Source: Orobanche coerulescens
Taxonomy: Eukaryota > Streptophyta > Magnoliopsida > Lamiales > Orobanchaceae
Length of the DNA stretch: 64,000 bases
NCBI GenBank assembly: GCA_033398695.1
Contig: CM065803.1
Coordinates: 50,831,501 to 50,895,500 of the forward strand
Direction of reading: 5' to 3'
Of this stretch, positions 11,701 to 23,700 are shown piece after piece. The notes under the pieces were generated by a model that worked only from the letters and a program-made list of their open reading frames with translations, had not been told where the DNA came from and did no database searches. Positions within the stretch are counted from its first letter, which is position 1. The number at the start of each line of letters is the position of its first letter. The position numbers and the translations under genes are program-made.

Positions 11701-14700
11701 GGTGACAACAGAATTAAGCTCCTCATCAGAAAGTCCTGTACCCACTCGGCAAAACGAAACAAATCTGCAACAGCAGAAAAATCAAAATCACCCATCATCT
11801 AAATACCTGGAACTTTATTTTGGAGTTGGGCAGAAAAGATCATTAATACATCCTTACTAAACAATATAAAAATAAAAAGTAAGTTGCAAGTGCTTAGATT
11901 GATGTCGACCGTTAAAGAGTGTAACTAGGCCTGTCAGTCGGTCCGTTCGAACCGGTTATGGGTGTCACCAACTTTCAAACCAAAACTTTCGGTTTTATAA
12001 TTGTCTTACCAATTACCAATAGACCTGGCAATTCGTGTCGTGTCGTGTACTTTTCGTGTCGTGTACTTTCGTGTCGTGTACTTGAAACCCAAACACAAAC
12101 ACGACATGAAATGAATCCGTGTACCTGAAACCCAAACACGAACCCGACACGAAAAAAACGACACAACACGAAACGAAACGAAAGTAGACGAAATTTGTGT
12201 GCACAAAAGTACATGACACGGATGTATACGAAAAGTACAAGAAATGTGCACCAAACAAAAAAATAAAAAATTAATTTATATTTTATTATTTTTAAATATG
12301 GATAATTAATTAATTTATACATATCAGTTGATATTTTATAAATTTTATCTATAAAATTCCATGATTAGCATCAAATTGTATACTTTAATTATATTATTAC
12401 AATAAATTAATATATATTATTTTATTATTATTTTATTTAATTAAATATGTCATGTACCTCGTGTCGTGTCGTGTACCCGAGGGATAAACCCAAATATGAC
12501 ACTAAATCGGAGTCGTGTACTTTTGTGTTCCTGTACTTTCGTGTCATGTACACAAAACTTAAACACAAACACTAAATTTTCGTGTCGTTTTCGTGTCGTT
12601 TTTCGTGTCGTGTACGAAATTGCCGGGTCTAATTACCAAACCAGAGATTTCGGTTACTAATTATTTTTACCAAAATATCGGTTTTCGGAGTTACCAACTT
12701 TGTAATAAATATCATCATCATCATCAAGTGCACCTTAATCCCAACTATGTTGGGGTCAGTGGCATGAAAATTATAGTGCCAATTAATTGTCGAAAATTGG
12801 TTAACACTACAACTCATGCAAAAGACAAAGTGGCAAAGTTTTACGCCGGATGCCCTTCCTGTCACAACCTTCATATGAAGGAGATAACTTTGTAATAAAT
12901 ATATTAGAACAAAATATATTGTTTATGGATGCCTTACAAAATAGATCATATTCTACAATCTCTACTTATTCTCTTAAACTAAGAAGTATCGGACTTTTTC
13001 CAGCTATGAGCATACTAGATTAACAAATTTAATACAATTAATAATGGCACAAACTCCCCAACAAAGCCATTATTTACGTACATATTTTTAAATTAATATT
13101 TATTTCTATTATTGCTAAAAAATAGATTTACGTTCAATATTTTATTTGTTTGTAATGAATTAATATTGCGAGACAACATGTGTTTTGTTGGGAAATATTT
13201 ATAAATACTTGTTGATATTGTTTACCATTGATTATAGAGAAATGTATACAACTTATAACAACGAAAAAAGAAGAATGTAAATTTCAAAATAAAAATAATA
13301 ATAATATCCTAATTATATGCGCTTACAAGTACTGAATACTCAATATATATACACAAACAATTATCAATAATTTCGGTATTTACCAATACCATAACAACTT
13401 TTTTTGGTAATTTTCGATTTCGGTAAATTCGATTTCGCACATTAAGTTCAGTGTACCATACCAAAAAATTTCGGTCGGTATTCAGTTTACCATACCAAAG
13501 TGTAACCATTCTGAGAGAAATTGCTGCATCCAAATCATATGGTCAACTTTGTCCATATGCATGACTTGAAGCAGCCAAACTAGGTCGTCTAACAATCTTC
13601 TGGACTCATAAATTTAAGAGAGAGAAAGGGCCACATCTAAGGGCAGAAGTGTCTCATAAGGAGCAACGGAAGAAGACACATTTTCTAAGTTTCAACAATG
13701 GATGTGCATGGATATTTCCATCAACAACATTTTGTTCGAATACACAGATACTAACCACAAGAAAACAACTATTCTTGCACATGAATAAAAGTATAATCAA
13801 TATGAAGAACTAAGTATTAAAATGTAAAACATGTCCAGTGGCTCATGAACACTTCAATCTAACAACAACACACTTTTAAAATAATTAGAAAATAAAAACT
13901 AACCGCCTGGGAAATGTGTTTGGGGCTGGACGCTCTGCAAGACCAACGAGAAATTGTGCTACCTTCAAGCACACATGGAAAATTAGCGTACTATATATTA
14001 TTACAAAGTCCTAATGAGACAGTCATGCCCACAATTAATATGCATTCTTAAAATTTTCAGAATTTAAATTATAAAAAATAACATAAATTACATTAAAATT
14101 ATATAAGGTAAGTTTGCTAATAATCTACCATTTTTAAGGAAAGCAATTATGGGTGTAATTATTGGAAAACATATCGAGTCATGTATTTATCTAGATTTTT
14201 TTAAATACGTAAATAATATTTATTGACCAATATTGACTAATGTCTCAGAATATTGGAATTAAAAATTACTTCCTCTGTCCCGCTCAAAGCTCTACGTTTA
14301 CCTCTCTTTTTATCGTTTTAGAAGCTTTACGCTTAGGGGTGGTGTCAAATGGGCAAGAATGCGCTATACTTCATAGGCCCGAGTGTAATGGAAAATATGC
14401 AAGGGTTGCTAGGTCGTCGCTCGGATTCTTGCAGCCTGTAAAGGGGCAGGCAAAAAAGTTAGCTCACGCTACTAATAAGGGTAGTACGATGATGTTTGGA
14501 ACTTGGAACATTGGCTCTATGATGGGGAGATTAGCGGAAGTGGGCAGGTTATGAAAAAAAAGGAGGGGAATTCACATAATGTGTTTACAGGAGACTAAGT
14601 GGGTTGGAGAAAAAACAAGAGTCTTAGGGTTACAAGCTTTGGCACTCTGGAAATTATAGAGGTAGAGTGGGTATAGTCATTCACAAAGAATTCAATGACA

Positions 14701-17700
14701 ATGTGGTGGAAGTATCAAGAAAGAGTGACAGGATTATGAGTATTAAACTTGTGGATTCCAACTATTATAACTGCATATGCACCACAAGTAGGATTGGATG
14801 CATCTATTAAATGAAAATTTTGGGAAGATTTGGAGGAGGTTGTTGAACAAGTTCAGTGTTATGAAATGCACAAAACCGAATAAAGCGCAACACCTAATTT
14901 CGAAGCGCGACTCGCGAAGCGTAATTAAACATGCGCTTTTTTTGCCAAAAATAGAATATGTTAACATAAGTATATATATTTATATTTATATATACTTGAA
15001 ACAAATGTGTTGCTTAATTGATAAGAAAATAATACTTGACATAGTTTAAGTTTCAACTTCCACATAATAAATTATCTCAAACATAATAGATATATCAATC
15101 AATAACGTTCAATAAGTCAAAAGCTTTGGAATCATTTAGCTCGATCTCTGGCCCCTCAAATTCTCGCTCTTCCTCATATAGAAGACTTATAGCTGGAGAT
15201 GAGACCTTTGAGATGCAGAGAGAGTGAGAGACGTTTGAGATGTAGCGCTATACGTGATAGAATAAGAAATAAGAGATGAGGTTTCTTTTACTTTTTGTTT
15301 TTTGTTTTTCCTTTTTTTTACTTAGGGTATTTTTGTAAGCTCATAAGCGCTTCTTTGCACTTTTTTACTTAAGCGCGCTTCAGGCGCCTTTTTGCCAATT
15401 TCAAAATCGCACTAAATCGCACATTTAAATTGAGAAAATTTGCACCTAGGCGCAAAGCGAAGTTAATCACGCGCTTAAGCGCACCTTTAACAACACTGAA
15501 TGAGTTCTTATAGGTGAGAAATTGATTATTAGGGTGACCTCACCGGTCATGTGGGTGCTAGCCGAGATAGCTTTGAGAGCGTTCATGGTGGCTCTGGTTT
15601 TGCGGATGGGAACGAAGCAGGAAGTGATATGTCGAATTTTGCGTCAGCATATGACATGGGTATAATGAACACCTGGTTCGAGAAAAGGGACTCTCACTTG
15701 GAGAAATATAGTCAATGTAATGCAAGTCAGGTCACACTTCTTTATAGTAAGGAACGTTTGGAAGAAAGTTAAACTAATTGCAAGGTGATACCCGGTGAGA
15801 ATACTGTAACGCAACATAAGAGTTGTGGTGTTTGATTTTCGAGGTAACAGGCACTAAAGAAAGAGAAGTATACAAGTTGACCCTCAAATCAAGTGGTTGA
15901 AGCTCATAGGGAAAGCCGATATACATTTGTGGCTAAGATTGCGAATAACGATATTTGGTCTGCTTGCACGGAGATGGATATATATTCGATTTGAAATATG
16001 CTGGAGCATAACATGAAGGAAGCTGCAAAAGAAGTTCTAGGAGAACCTAAGGAAACAAGCAATCGAGTAAGGGCATATCGTGGTGGCACGATGAAGTTAA
16101 GCCAGCAATAAAGACCAAACGTGAATGTTATAAGGTATTAGGAAAATGCAGGAGCACTGAGAACTCTGAGAAGACAAGGAGGCTAGGATTAGAAGAGAAG
16201 GCTGTCCGATGCCAGAACAAAGGTCAATAAAGAATTATATGCAAAATTGGATATGTTGGATACGAAGGAAGGGGATAAAGATATCTATAAAATTGCTCGT
16301 ATAAGAGACCAGAAGACACGGGTTATTGGGGGAGTTGAATGTGTGAACGATGTTTACCAAAAGGTTTTGATTCGAGATAAAGAGATAACGGATAGATGGT
16401 GGTCATACTCTGATACCCTATTCAATGGCCATCACGAACAAGATATTGGGGATTTAAACATCCCTTCAAGTATGGTTAATCGAGAATTTATGTGGAGAAC
16501 TTAAAAAGATGAAGTGAAAATGGCACTGACGAAGATGGGATCTAATAAAGCAGAAGGATCATATGGTATACTTTATTGAAGTTTGGAGGTGTTTGGGGAA
16601 AAGAAGAATCGAATGGGTAACTATACTTTTCAACAAGATTTGGAGAAGCAACAACATACCATCGGCATGGAGGAAAAGTATGCTCGTCCCTTTGTATAAG
16701 AACAAAGGTGATGTTCAAGATGGTTCTAATTATCGGAGAATTAAACAAATGAAATATAATGGAATTGTGGAACATGTGATTGAAGAAAGGTTGAGGAATG
16801 TGTGAGGATCTCGGAAAAATCTACTTGAATTTATGTCTGGGAGATCGATCATGGAAGCAATTTATCTTATGAGATAGATTTGGAACACTATCGAGATAAA
16901 CGAAAGACCTACATATGATTTTTATTGATTTAGAGAAGACATGATAAAGTAACAAGTACTTTGGTGGGTGTTGGCAAAGAAGGGCATATCTCATAAACAT
17001 ATTATCCTCATAAAGGACATACATGAAGGAGCTAGTACAAGTGTACGAACTAATATTGGGAGGACAGAAGAGTTTCCCATTACGATCGGGGTGCATCAAG
17101 GATCTGCTCCTTTTCTCTTTGACATAGTCATGGACGAACTGACAAGATCAATGATGTTCGCGGATGATATTGTGTCGATTAAATTTGGAGGGGTCATTTG
17201 TAAGCTCGAGGCTTTAGGCTGAGCAAAAGTAAGACTATATACTAGGAATGGCTTAGTGAAAATAGAGGCACAGAGGCAGGAATGATTATTTCTGATGGGA
17301 AAGTTGTTCAAGAATCCGATTTTTTTTATTTGGATCTTAAAGAGCTAGATGGTGATGTGGCTCACATAATTAAGGAAAGTTGGTTGAAGTGGAAGAGTGT
17401 CACTGTGTCACAGGGCGCTTTCCATATTATTCGGAGTACCCGGGATTGCCCCGGACTTACAAAGGATTATGTTGGATAGTTGCCTTGCGACACGAATAAG
17501 GTTGGGGACGTGCGACAGTGGTCGGCGTCCGGAGTGTGTCCGTGCGCGAGCAGGACCTTGTGTCGTGGAGCAGAGGGCTTTAGGAGAAGAGTTTCGTGAA
17601 ATGCTTGTAATGGGGAGTTCCTTGGAGTGTTGGGAAGGTCTCCACCAAGTTTCACAACTAGACGGTTCCGTTTGAGTAGCGAACGATGCGAAGGATCGAG

Positions 17701-20700
17701 ATGCTGCAGTGCAGTGGCATTGTAGTAGTTTCAGAATATTGCAGAGGCAATTCCTCACTCCTCGAGTATCGGATGGGGCTGAAACTTTGAGGACTTATAG
17801 ATAATGTCGTAAGCTACTCTACGGTTCAAGCGGATAAGGATTTGGAGTTCGGATGAGGGAGTTACGCTCGAAGTGCTTCCTCGGCCAATCAATGTCTAGT
17901 GCAATTACAAGGCATTATTTGTCTAAGCCTATTATAGAGGGGACAGTCCTTAGATGGGCAATGGTGGGCAAGCGGCCAGTCTTCCTCGTGATGTCGAGCA
18001 CCAAGCGTGCAATCTTCCTAGAGGTAAGGGGGGCCTCTAGGGAGCCAACTCTAAGCATTCGAAGTGTGCGAGGAGTTCCCGAGCGAGTTGGAAATCGTTA
18101 GGGCGGCGTAGGACCTAAGTGGTCTGCGTTGGGCTTAAGGTTGGCATTGAGGCTCTAGTGTGACCGGAGGGATGCCGTCGGCCATATAACACTTCCTCTA
18201 TGTCGATTGGGCAATCGAGGCACTCACTTAAATCATACGCCTCGTGAGCTTACTCGTACGCATTAGCTATCGGTTCCGGCTATGCTGTGGGGGATCGTTG
18301 GCTTGTACATGTGGTTGCGAGACAACACCACATTGCGGATTGAAGGTAATATGTCGGTATGCGAAGTAGTCCCAAACATCGTGAGGGGCAAATATCTATT
18401 GATGGCATGAATCTAAGCCAAGATCTAAAAGGTTGTCCGTCTCTGGGAGGTACTCTCTGGCGCCAAGGTACCGCACCTAGAAGTCTCGAGTGAGTGTCGA
18501 ACACGAGGAATCGCACTCGGGCATGCGAGTGACCCTTAGTGCCGAGTGCCATCAAGGGTTAAGATCAAGGGTATGAGATACCGCCCTTAGTTGGCCTGGA
18601 GGCAAAGGACAAAGTGCGTGCCTAGCGTTTACGATAAAGACAACGGACCAAAGCATGATATCTCTAATGTTGGTATTCTATGTAATCTCGTGATGGTAGC
18701 TGACGAGACTCTAAGTCTCCTAGCGCACGGTGATTCGTGATCCGCCGCACGAATTCGACTACCGAACTCGCTGAGCCGCACCCGTGACAGTGGTATCGAG
18801 ACCTAATGTCGCATCCGTGTTTCAATTGAGCTTTGTTGAATATGTTGCTTCCTCAGGAACGGATACCAAAAATTGTGCCGAATTTTTTTTTGATTAGCCA
18901 TTGTAGTGGCATTTCAAATAAGGGCTTGCGGTGCGTTCTACGTATCAGGGCGAGTTGAGAATTAAGTTAGCTGGGACTTGAGCGAATGGTAGTACCTCGA
19001 GTTGGCTTTGCAATCGGGCGAATGGTAGTACCGGTTGTTCGTTTCACGGTGATGTTCGAAGGCTTTGTTCGGTGCGAGTTGTTGGCATTAGTGATTCCGG
19101 CAAATGGTAGTAACCGAGTTACGACATGTTTAATAACTATGTTTATTCTCTGCGAGTACGGTTAGCAGTTGGTTAATGTGAGGTGAATATTCTCATCGGT
19201 AAATTACGGACGCGTGAGCAACGGTGTTGGTGTAATCTGATCAGAAACTTTATGTTGGCCTTTTTTTTGTGGGCATATAAGACATCTTGATCTCCTAGAA
19301 GGAGACATGCCGGTGAGCCGGGTGGTGTGCAGTAGCCACGTCTGCCAAGTTGCAGCCATGTTTGCGTAGCGCCGCAGATTGAGAGGTGATTTGGGTTTTA
19401 GACCTATTTGGGCGAGAACTTCAGTGCGGGTAACCGCCACAGCACGTTCAGGTGCAAAGCTTGGGCTTAATCTTAGTGCGCACAAGCGCCACAGCACTTG
19501 AGGTGCATTGGTTACTAAGAGTTTGAATTGTTATGCGCAAAGCGCTTTCGCACATGAGGTGCAATCGTAACACAGCCACCACGGAAGTTGCAAGAGTGGA
19601 GTGTTCAGTCTTCCTAGTTCGAGTCGGACAGATATGAGAATGGGCATGCTCCAAGTGTGGTGTTGCATGTCCCAGCTGTCTATGAGGGACAAGAGATTCG
19701 GGTCTGGCCCCCAACATGAGTGGGGAGGCTGCACTCGAGACGAAATGGGCCGATTCGAGAATGATGTTCCTTATGGGATTCCAAAGCCTAGAGTATAGGC
19801 TCGTGGGTTGAGGGATTTTCCGAAAGGGATCGAGTTATATGGAGCATTGGGCTCCTTGGTTACCGAGGAGGTGTGTCTATCCCGACACACTCGAGCGATT
19901 CCGAGACGGCCGTTTCGGAAGTGATTTGGAAGCCAATTAATGGGACCTATCGTCAAGGATTTACGATGGGAGCAAGCCGGATGAGGTGTACTCGCATGAG
20001 TTCACAATCGTGCGTTGAGCAATAAGGCCGATGGCTGTGTTACTAGTCGCCGACGGTCGTTACGAGTTAGCCGGATGGCCCGGGTTCGTGTCTTCGTCTA
20101 AGTCGATGACCACGAGACCAACCCGCGAAGTTTCCTCACACGCCAGTCAAGGTTTGATGCGGTGTGCCGAGAGTTAGGCATCACCTTCGAGAGGGGGAGG
20201 GTGCGTTGATCACGCGTACAACCTTCAAGCTCCTTGCCGTAGAAGGGCGGTGGCCTCACGGCCGAGAGTTTAGTGATCCGTGAGCACTGCAGTGCCTCTT
20301 TCGACTTGTCTAGAGGGCACTTGTCTTACGAGTTTGATTGGGTTTGCCTGCCCTTGATAGAATTCTAATCAGACATGGGTATGGTTAGGAAGGATTTTTG
20401 AGAGGTACCGCGGTGGTATTTTGAGCGGAGCGCAAGGCTCCTTCGGATGGGTTCTTGGTGTTAGTGAGCACTCTTATAAGTATCATGTACTCCGGATGTT
20501 GTGCAAATCGACCGGTTTAATTCGGAGAACTTGTCGCTAGTCAGACTTGACAATGAGGGAGTAGCTTGATTTGAGCTAGAGTGGCAATCTAACACCATCG
20601 GTTGGTTTTGGTTATATCGAGGCATGGAGAGAATGATTCCCGCCAAGATTAGAGTGAGGGTGTGGCCGAGAGCGGCAACATCCGAGAGTAGGAGAGTGCA

Positions 20701-23700
20701 TTGATCGCATGCACCGCATCCCTACGAGCAATGAGTTTGAATGCGCGAGGCGCAAGAGTTGCCGAGCGAGCGGCGAGAAATTGCGATCATCGAGTTGCTG
20801 CGTGTGCGTTCTTCGAGTCGGGCCTCGACCTTACAAGAAGGCGCCACTTGACGGAACTAAGAGTGTTGGCCGCGAGGCACACAAGTTGAGGAGACGGAGG
20901 TAGAGTGTCGGGTTCGTTGCCCAAGTATTTTCATGATGAGATGGGCGCGCATGTACATAGAGCAGTCGTGTGCATGCGTTGACGAGGACGCCAACGGATC
21001 GAGAGGGGGAGGATGTCACAGGCGCTTTCCATATTATTCGAGTACCGGATCGCCGGACTTACAAAGGATTATGTCGATAGTTGCCTTGCGACACGAATAA
21101 GGTTGGGGACGTGCGACAGTGGTCGGCGTCCGGAGTGTGTCCGTGCGCGAGCAGGACCTTGTGTCGTGGAGCAGAGGGCTTTAGGAGAAGAGTTTCGTGA
21201 AATGCTTGTAATGGGGAGTTCCCTGGAGTGTTGGGAAGGTCTCCACCAAGTTTCACAACTAGACGGTTCCGTTTGAGTAGCGAACGATGCGAAGGATCGA
21301 GATGCTGCAGTGCAGTGGCATTGTAGTAGTTTCAGAATATTGCAGAGGCAATTCCTCACTCCTCGAGTATCGGATGGGGCTGAAACTTTGAGGACTTATA
21401 GATAATGTCGTAAGCTACTCTACGGTTCAAGCGGATAAGGATTTGGAGTTCGGATGAGGGAGTTACGCTCGAAGTGCTTCCTCGGCCAATCAATGTCTAG
21501 TGCAATTACAAGGCATTATTTGTCTAAGCCTATTATAGGGGGGACAGTCCTTAGATGGGCAATGGTGGGCAAGCGGCCAGTCTTCCTCGTGCTGTCGAGC
21601 ACCAAGCGTGCAATCTTCCTAGAGGTAAGGGGGCCTCTAGGGAGCCAACTCTAAGCATTCGAAGTGTGCGAGGAGTTCCCGAGCGAGTTGGAAATCGTTA
21701 GGGCGGCGTAGGACCTAAGTGGTCTGCGTTGGGCTTAAGGTTGGCATTGAGGCTCTAGTGTGACCGGAGGGATGCCGTCGGCCATATAACACTTCCTCTA
21801 TGTCGATTGGGCAATCGAGGCACTCACTTAAATCATACGCCTCGTGAGCTTACTCGTATGCATTAGCTATCGGTTCCGGCTATGCTGCGGGGGATCGTTG
21901 GCTTGTACATGTGGTTGCGAGACAACACCACATTGCGGATTGAAGGTAATATGTCGGTATGCGAAGTAGTCCCAAGCATCGTGAGGGGCAAATATCTATT
22001 GATGGCATGAATCTAAGCCAAGATCTAAAAGGTTGTCCGTCTCGGGGGAGGTACTCTCAAGGGCGCCAAGGTACTGCACCTAGGAAGTCCCGAGTGAGTG
22101 TCGAACACGAGGAATTGCACTTCGGGCATGCGAGTGACCCTTAGTGCCGAGTGCCATTGCGGGTTAAGATTGAAGGGTATGAGATACCGGCCCTTAGTTG
22201 GTCGGAGGCAAAGGACAGGCGGGTGTCTAGCGTTTTACGCATAGCACAATGGACCAGTGCATGATATCTCTAATGTTGGTATTCTATGTAATCTCGTTGA
22301 TGGTAGCCGGACGGAGACTCGGAAGTCTCCTAGGCGCACGGGTGATTCGTGATCCGCTGCACGAATTCGACGGCCTGAACCTCAGTGAGCCGCACCCCGT
22401 GACACACTGGGTTGCTATAGGATCCCGGCATGCTCATAGACTATAGGGTAAATTCTACTGCACGGTAATAAGGCCTGCGCTGTTATATGGCACCAAGCAT
22501 TGGGCGATAAAATAGTGTCAAGTTGAAAAGATGAATGTGGCGGAGATGCTTATGCTACAGTGGATGTGTGGCCATACAAAAATGATCGACACGGAAATGA
22601 GGTGATTAGGGCAAAGGTAAGTGTTATGTCCATAGAAAATAAGATGCTAGGAAATTAGTAAGATGGTTTGGCCACGTGAGACAGAGAGGTTGATGCCCCA
22701 TGAGCAGGGTTGAAGATTGGGGAACAATATAAGACTGTAAAGGATAGAGGAAGACCCAAGAAAACATGGGTAAATGTGATCGAAAACATTATGAGGTTCC
22801 TTGAAATTAGAAAAAATAGATGGAGAGGACAATGTGGAGCTACTAAGTACGGACACTCTCCCGGCGGCACGTATCTCGCGTGACACAAGTCCAACACTCC
22901 AGACACGCTAGACACGCCCCTTACACGCATGTTGGGGGTTTCCCATTTTTTTTATTTTTTAAGGCTGGACATGGCCCCGACACGCGGGCGACACGGCCGG
23001 ACATGAAATGGACACGCTTCGCCGACCTCCGCAAATGGACACACTGAGCTGGGCTTCTTTCTTACAGTTCTTTTTTGTCTTAATCGATCTCTTCTTTCAC
23101 TGATCTCACCCTCATCGTTCTCCTCCAATTAGATGTTTCATGGTTGTGCGTTCCAATTAGCTGTAATCTAAAGCCGCTCTACGGGGTTGCTAAATGAAGC
23201 GGAAAATCAAATAAGGTAGAAGATGAGTCAAACACCGAAACTCATAAAAGGAAAAAAAAAAAAGCAGAAGATGAACTAGGTAGGAGAAGGCAACGACGGC
23301 TAGAGGTTTTTAGATTTTATTTAGTATTGGGCTGGGGCTTTTTTCTAAAATAAGAGTTCATTGTGCCTTGGGGCTTTGCTAAGTACAAACACTTTTAATT
23401 AGGGATGAAATTATATATGTTTTTTATCTCTCTTTTATATTTTCAAGTATCTATAATATTTATTATGTATATAATATATATATTCTCATTACAAAATAAA
23501 ATTTTGTCATGTCGTATCCTACATTCTGAATAAATTACAAATCTCATGTCTGTATTGTGTGTGCCCATGTTTCAGAGGTATGAAGGGATAATATACGGGT
23601 GGATGATGGAGTTTGATTCTTTTTATTATTATTATTATTATTACTATTATCTTTTTATTTCTATTTTATTTTATTGTGTTGGTTATATTTATAAATTTTC

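Larger units (their letters stand above)
11926..13498. mobile_element. hAT-type non-autonomous element (outer member of a nest)
   Basis: The 8-bp direct repeat agtgtaac flanks it exactly (11918-11925 and 13499-13506). It starts taggcctgtcagtcggt and ends cagtttaccataccaa. The terminal inverted repeat is short and weak, so the class rests mostly on the 8-bp duplication. Recurrent ttcggtt and ttaccaa motifs run through it. Two younger elements sit inside it. All lie in LIG4 intron 15. No transposase is present. Confidence 0.7.
17406..22404 (+). mobile_element. Non-autonomous LTR retrotransposon, copy A
   Basis: A complete 4,999-bp element: target duplication cactg (17401-17405 and 22405-22409), LTRs of 1,384 and 1,391 bp starting TGTCACAGG and ending GTGACA, a primer site beginning tggtatcgag at 18791, and a polypurine tract (gagagggggagga) just before the second LTR. 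The 2.2-kb internal region has no long frame and nothing I recognise as gag, protease, RT or integrase. It would need proteins from another element. It lies in antisense orientation to LIG4. Copy B is at 39962-44919. Confidence 0.93.
14490..22840 (+). pseudogene. RTE LINE ORF (endonuclease and reverse transcriptase), broken
   Basis: Pieces in shifting frames: endonuclease [20 protein letters not shown] and [10 protein letters not shown] (14490-14620); [20 protein letters not shown] (15550 on); RT fingers near 16640-16760 ([20 protein letters not shown]); palm VHQGSAPF with deletions, then FADDIVS (near 17155). After the 5-kb LTR element the frame resumes with the thumb region and the RGRPKKTW end. 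Removing that element and one copy of cactg rejoins the coding sequence, which shows that it is an insertion. Many stops make the ORF dead. Confidence 0.8.

Noticed and set aside
12020..12631. CRISPR-like or satellite array of cgtgtcgtgta units
   Set aside because: Units are irregular, lie in inverted arms and sit within an element with hAT-type ends and target duplication; this is plant DNA.
22655..22930. Minus-strand frames over the RTE end
   Set aside because: They are antisense to the RTE C-terminal coding text and have no family match.
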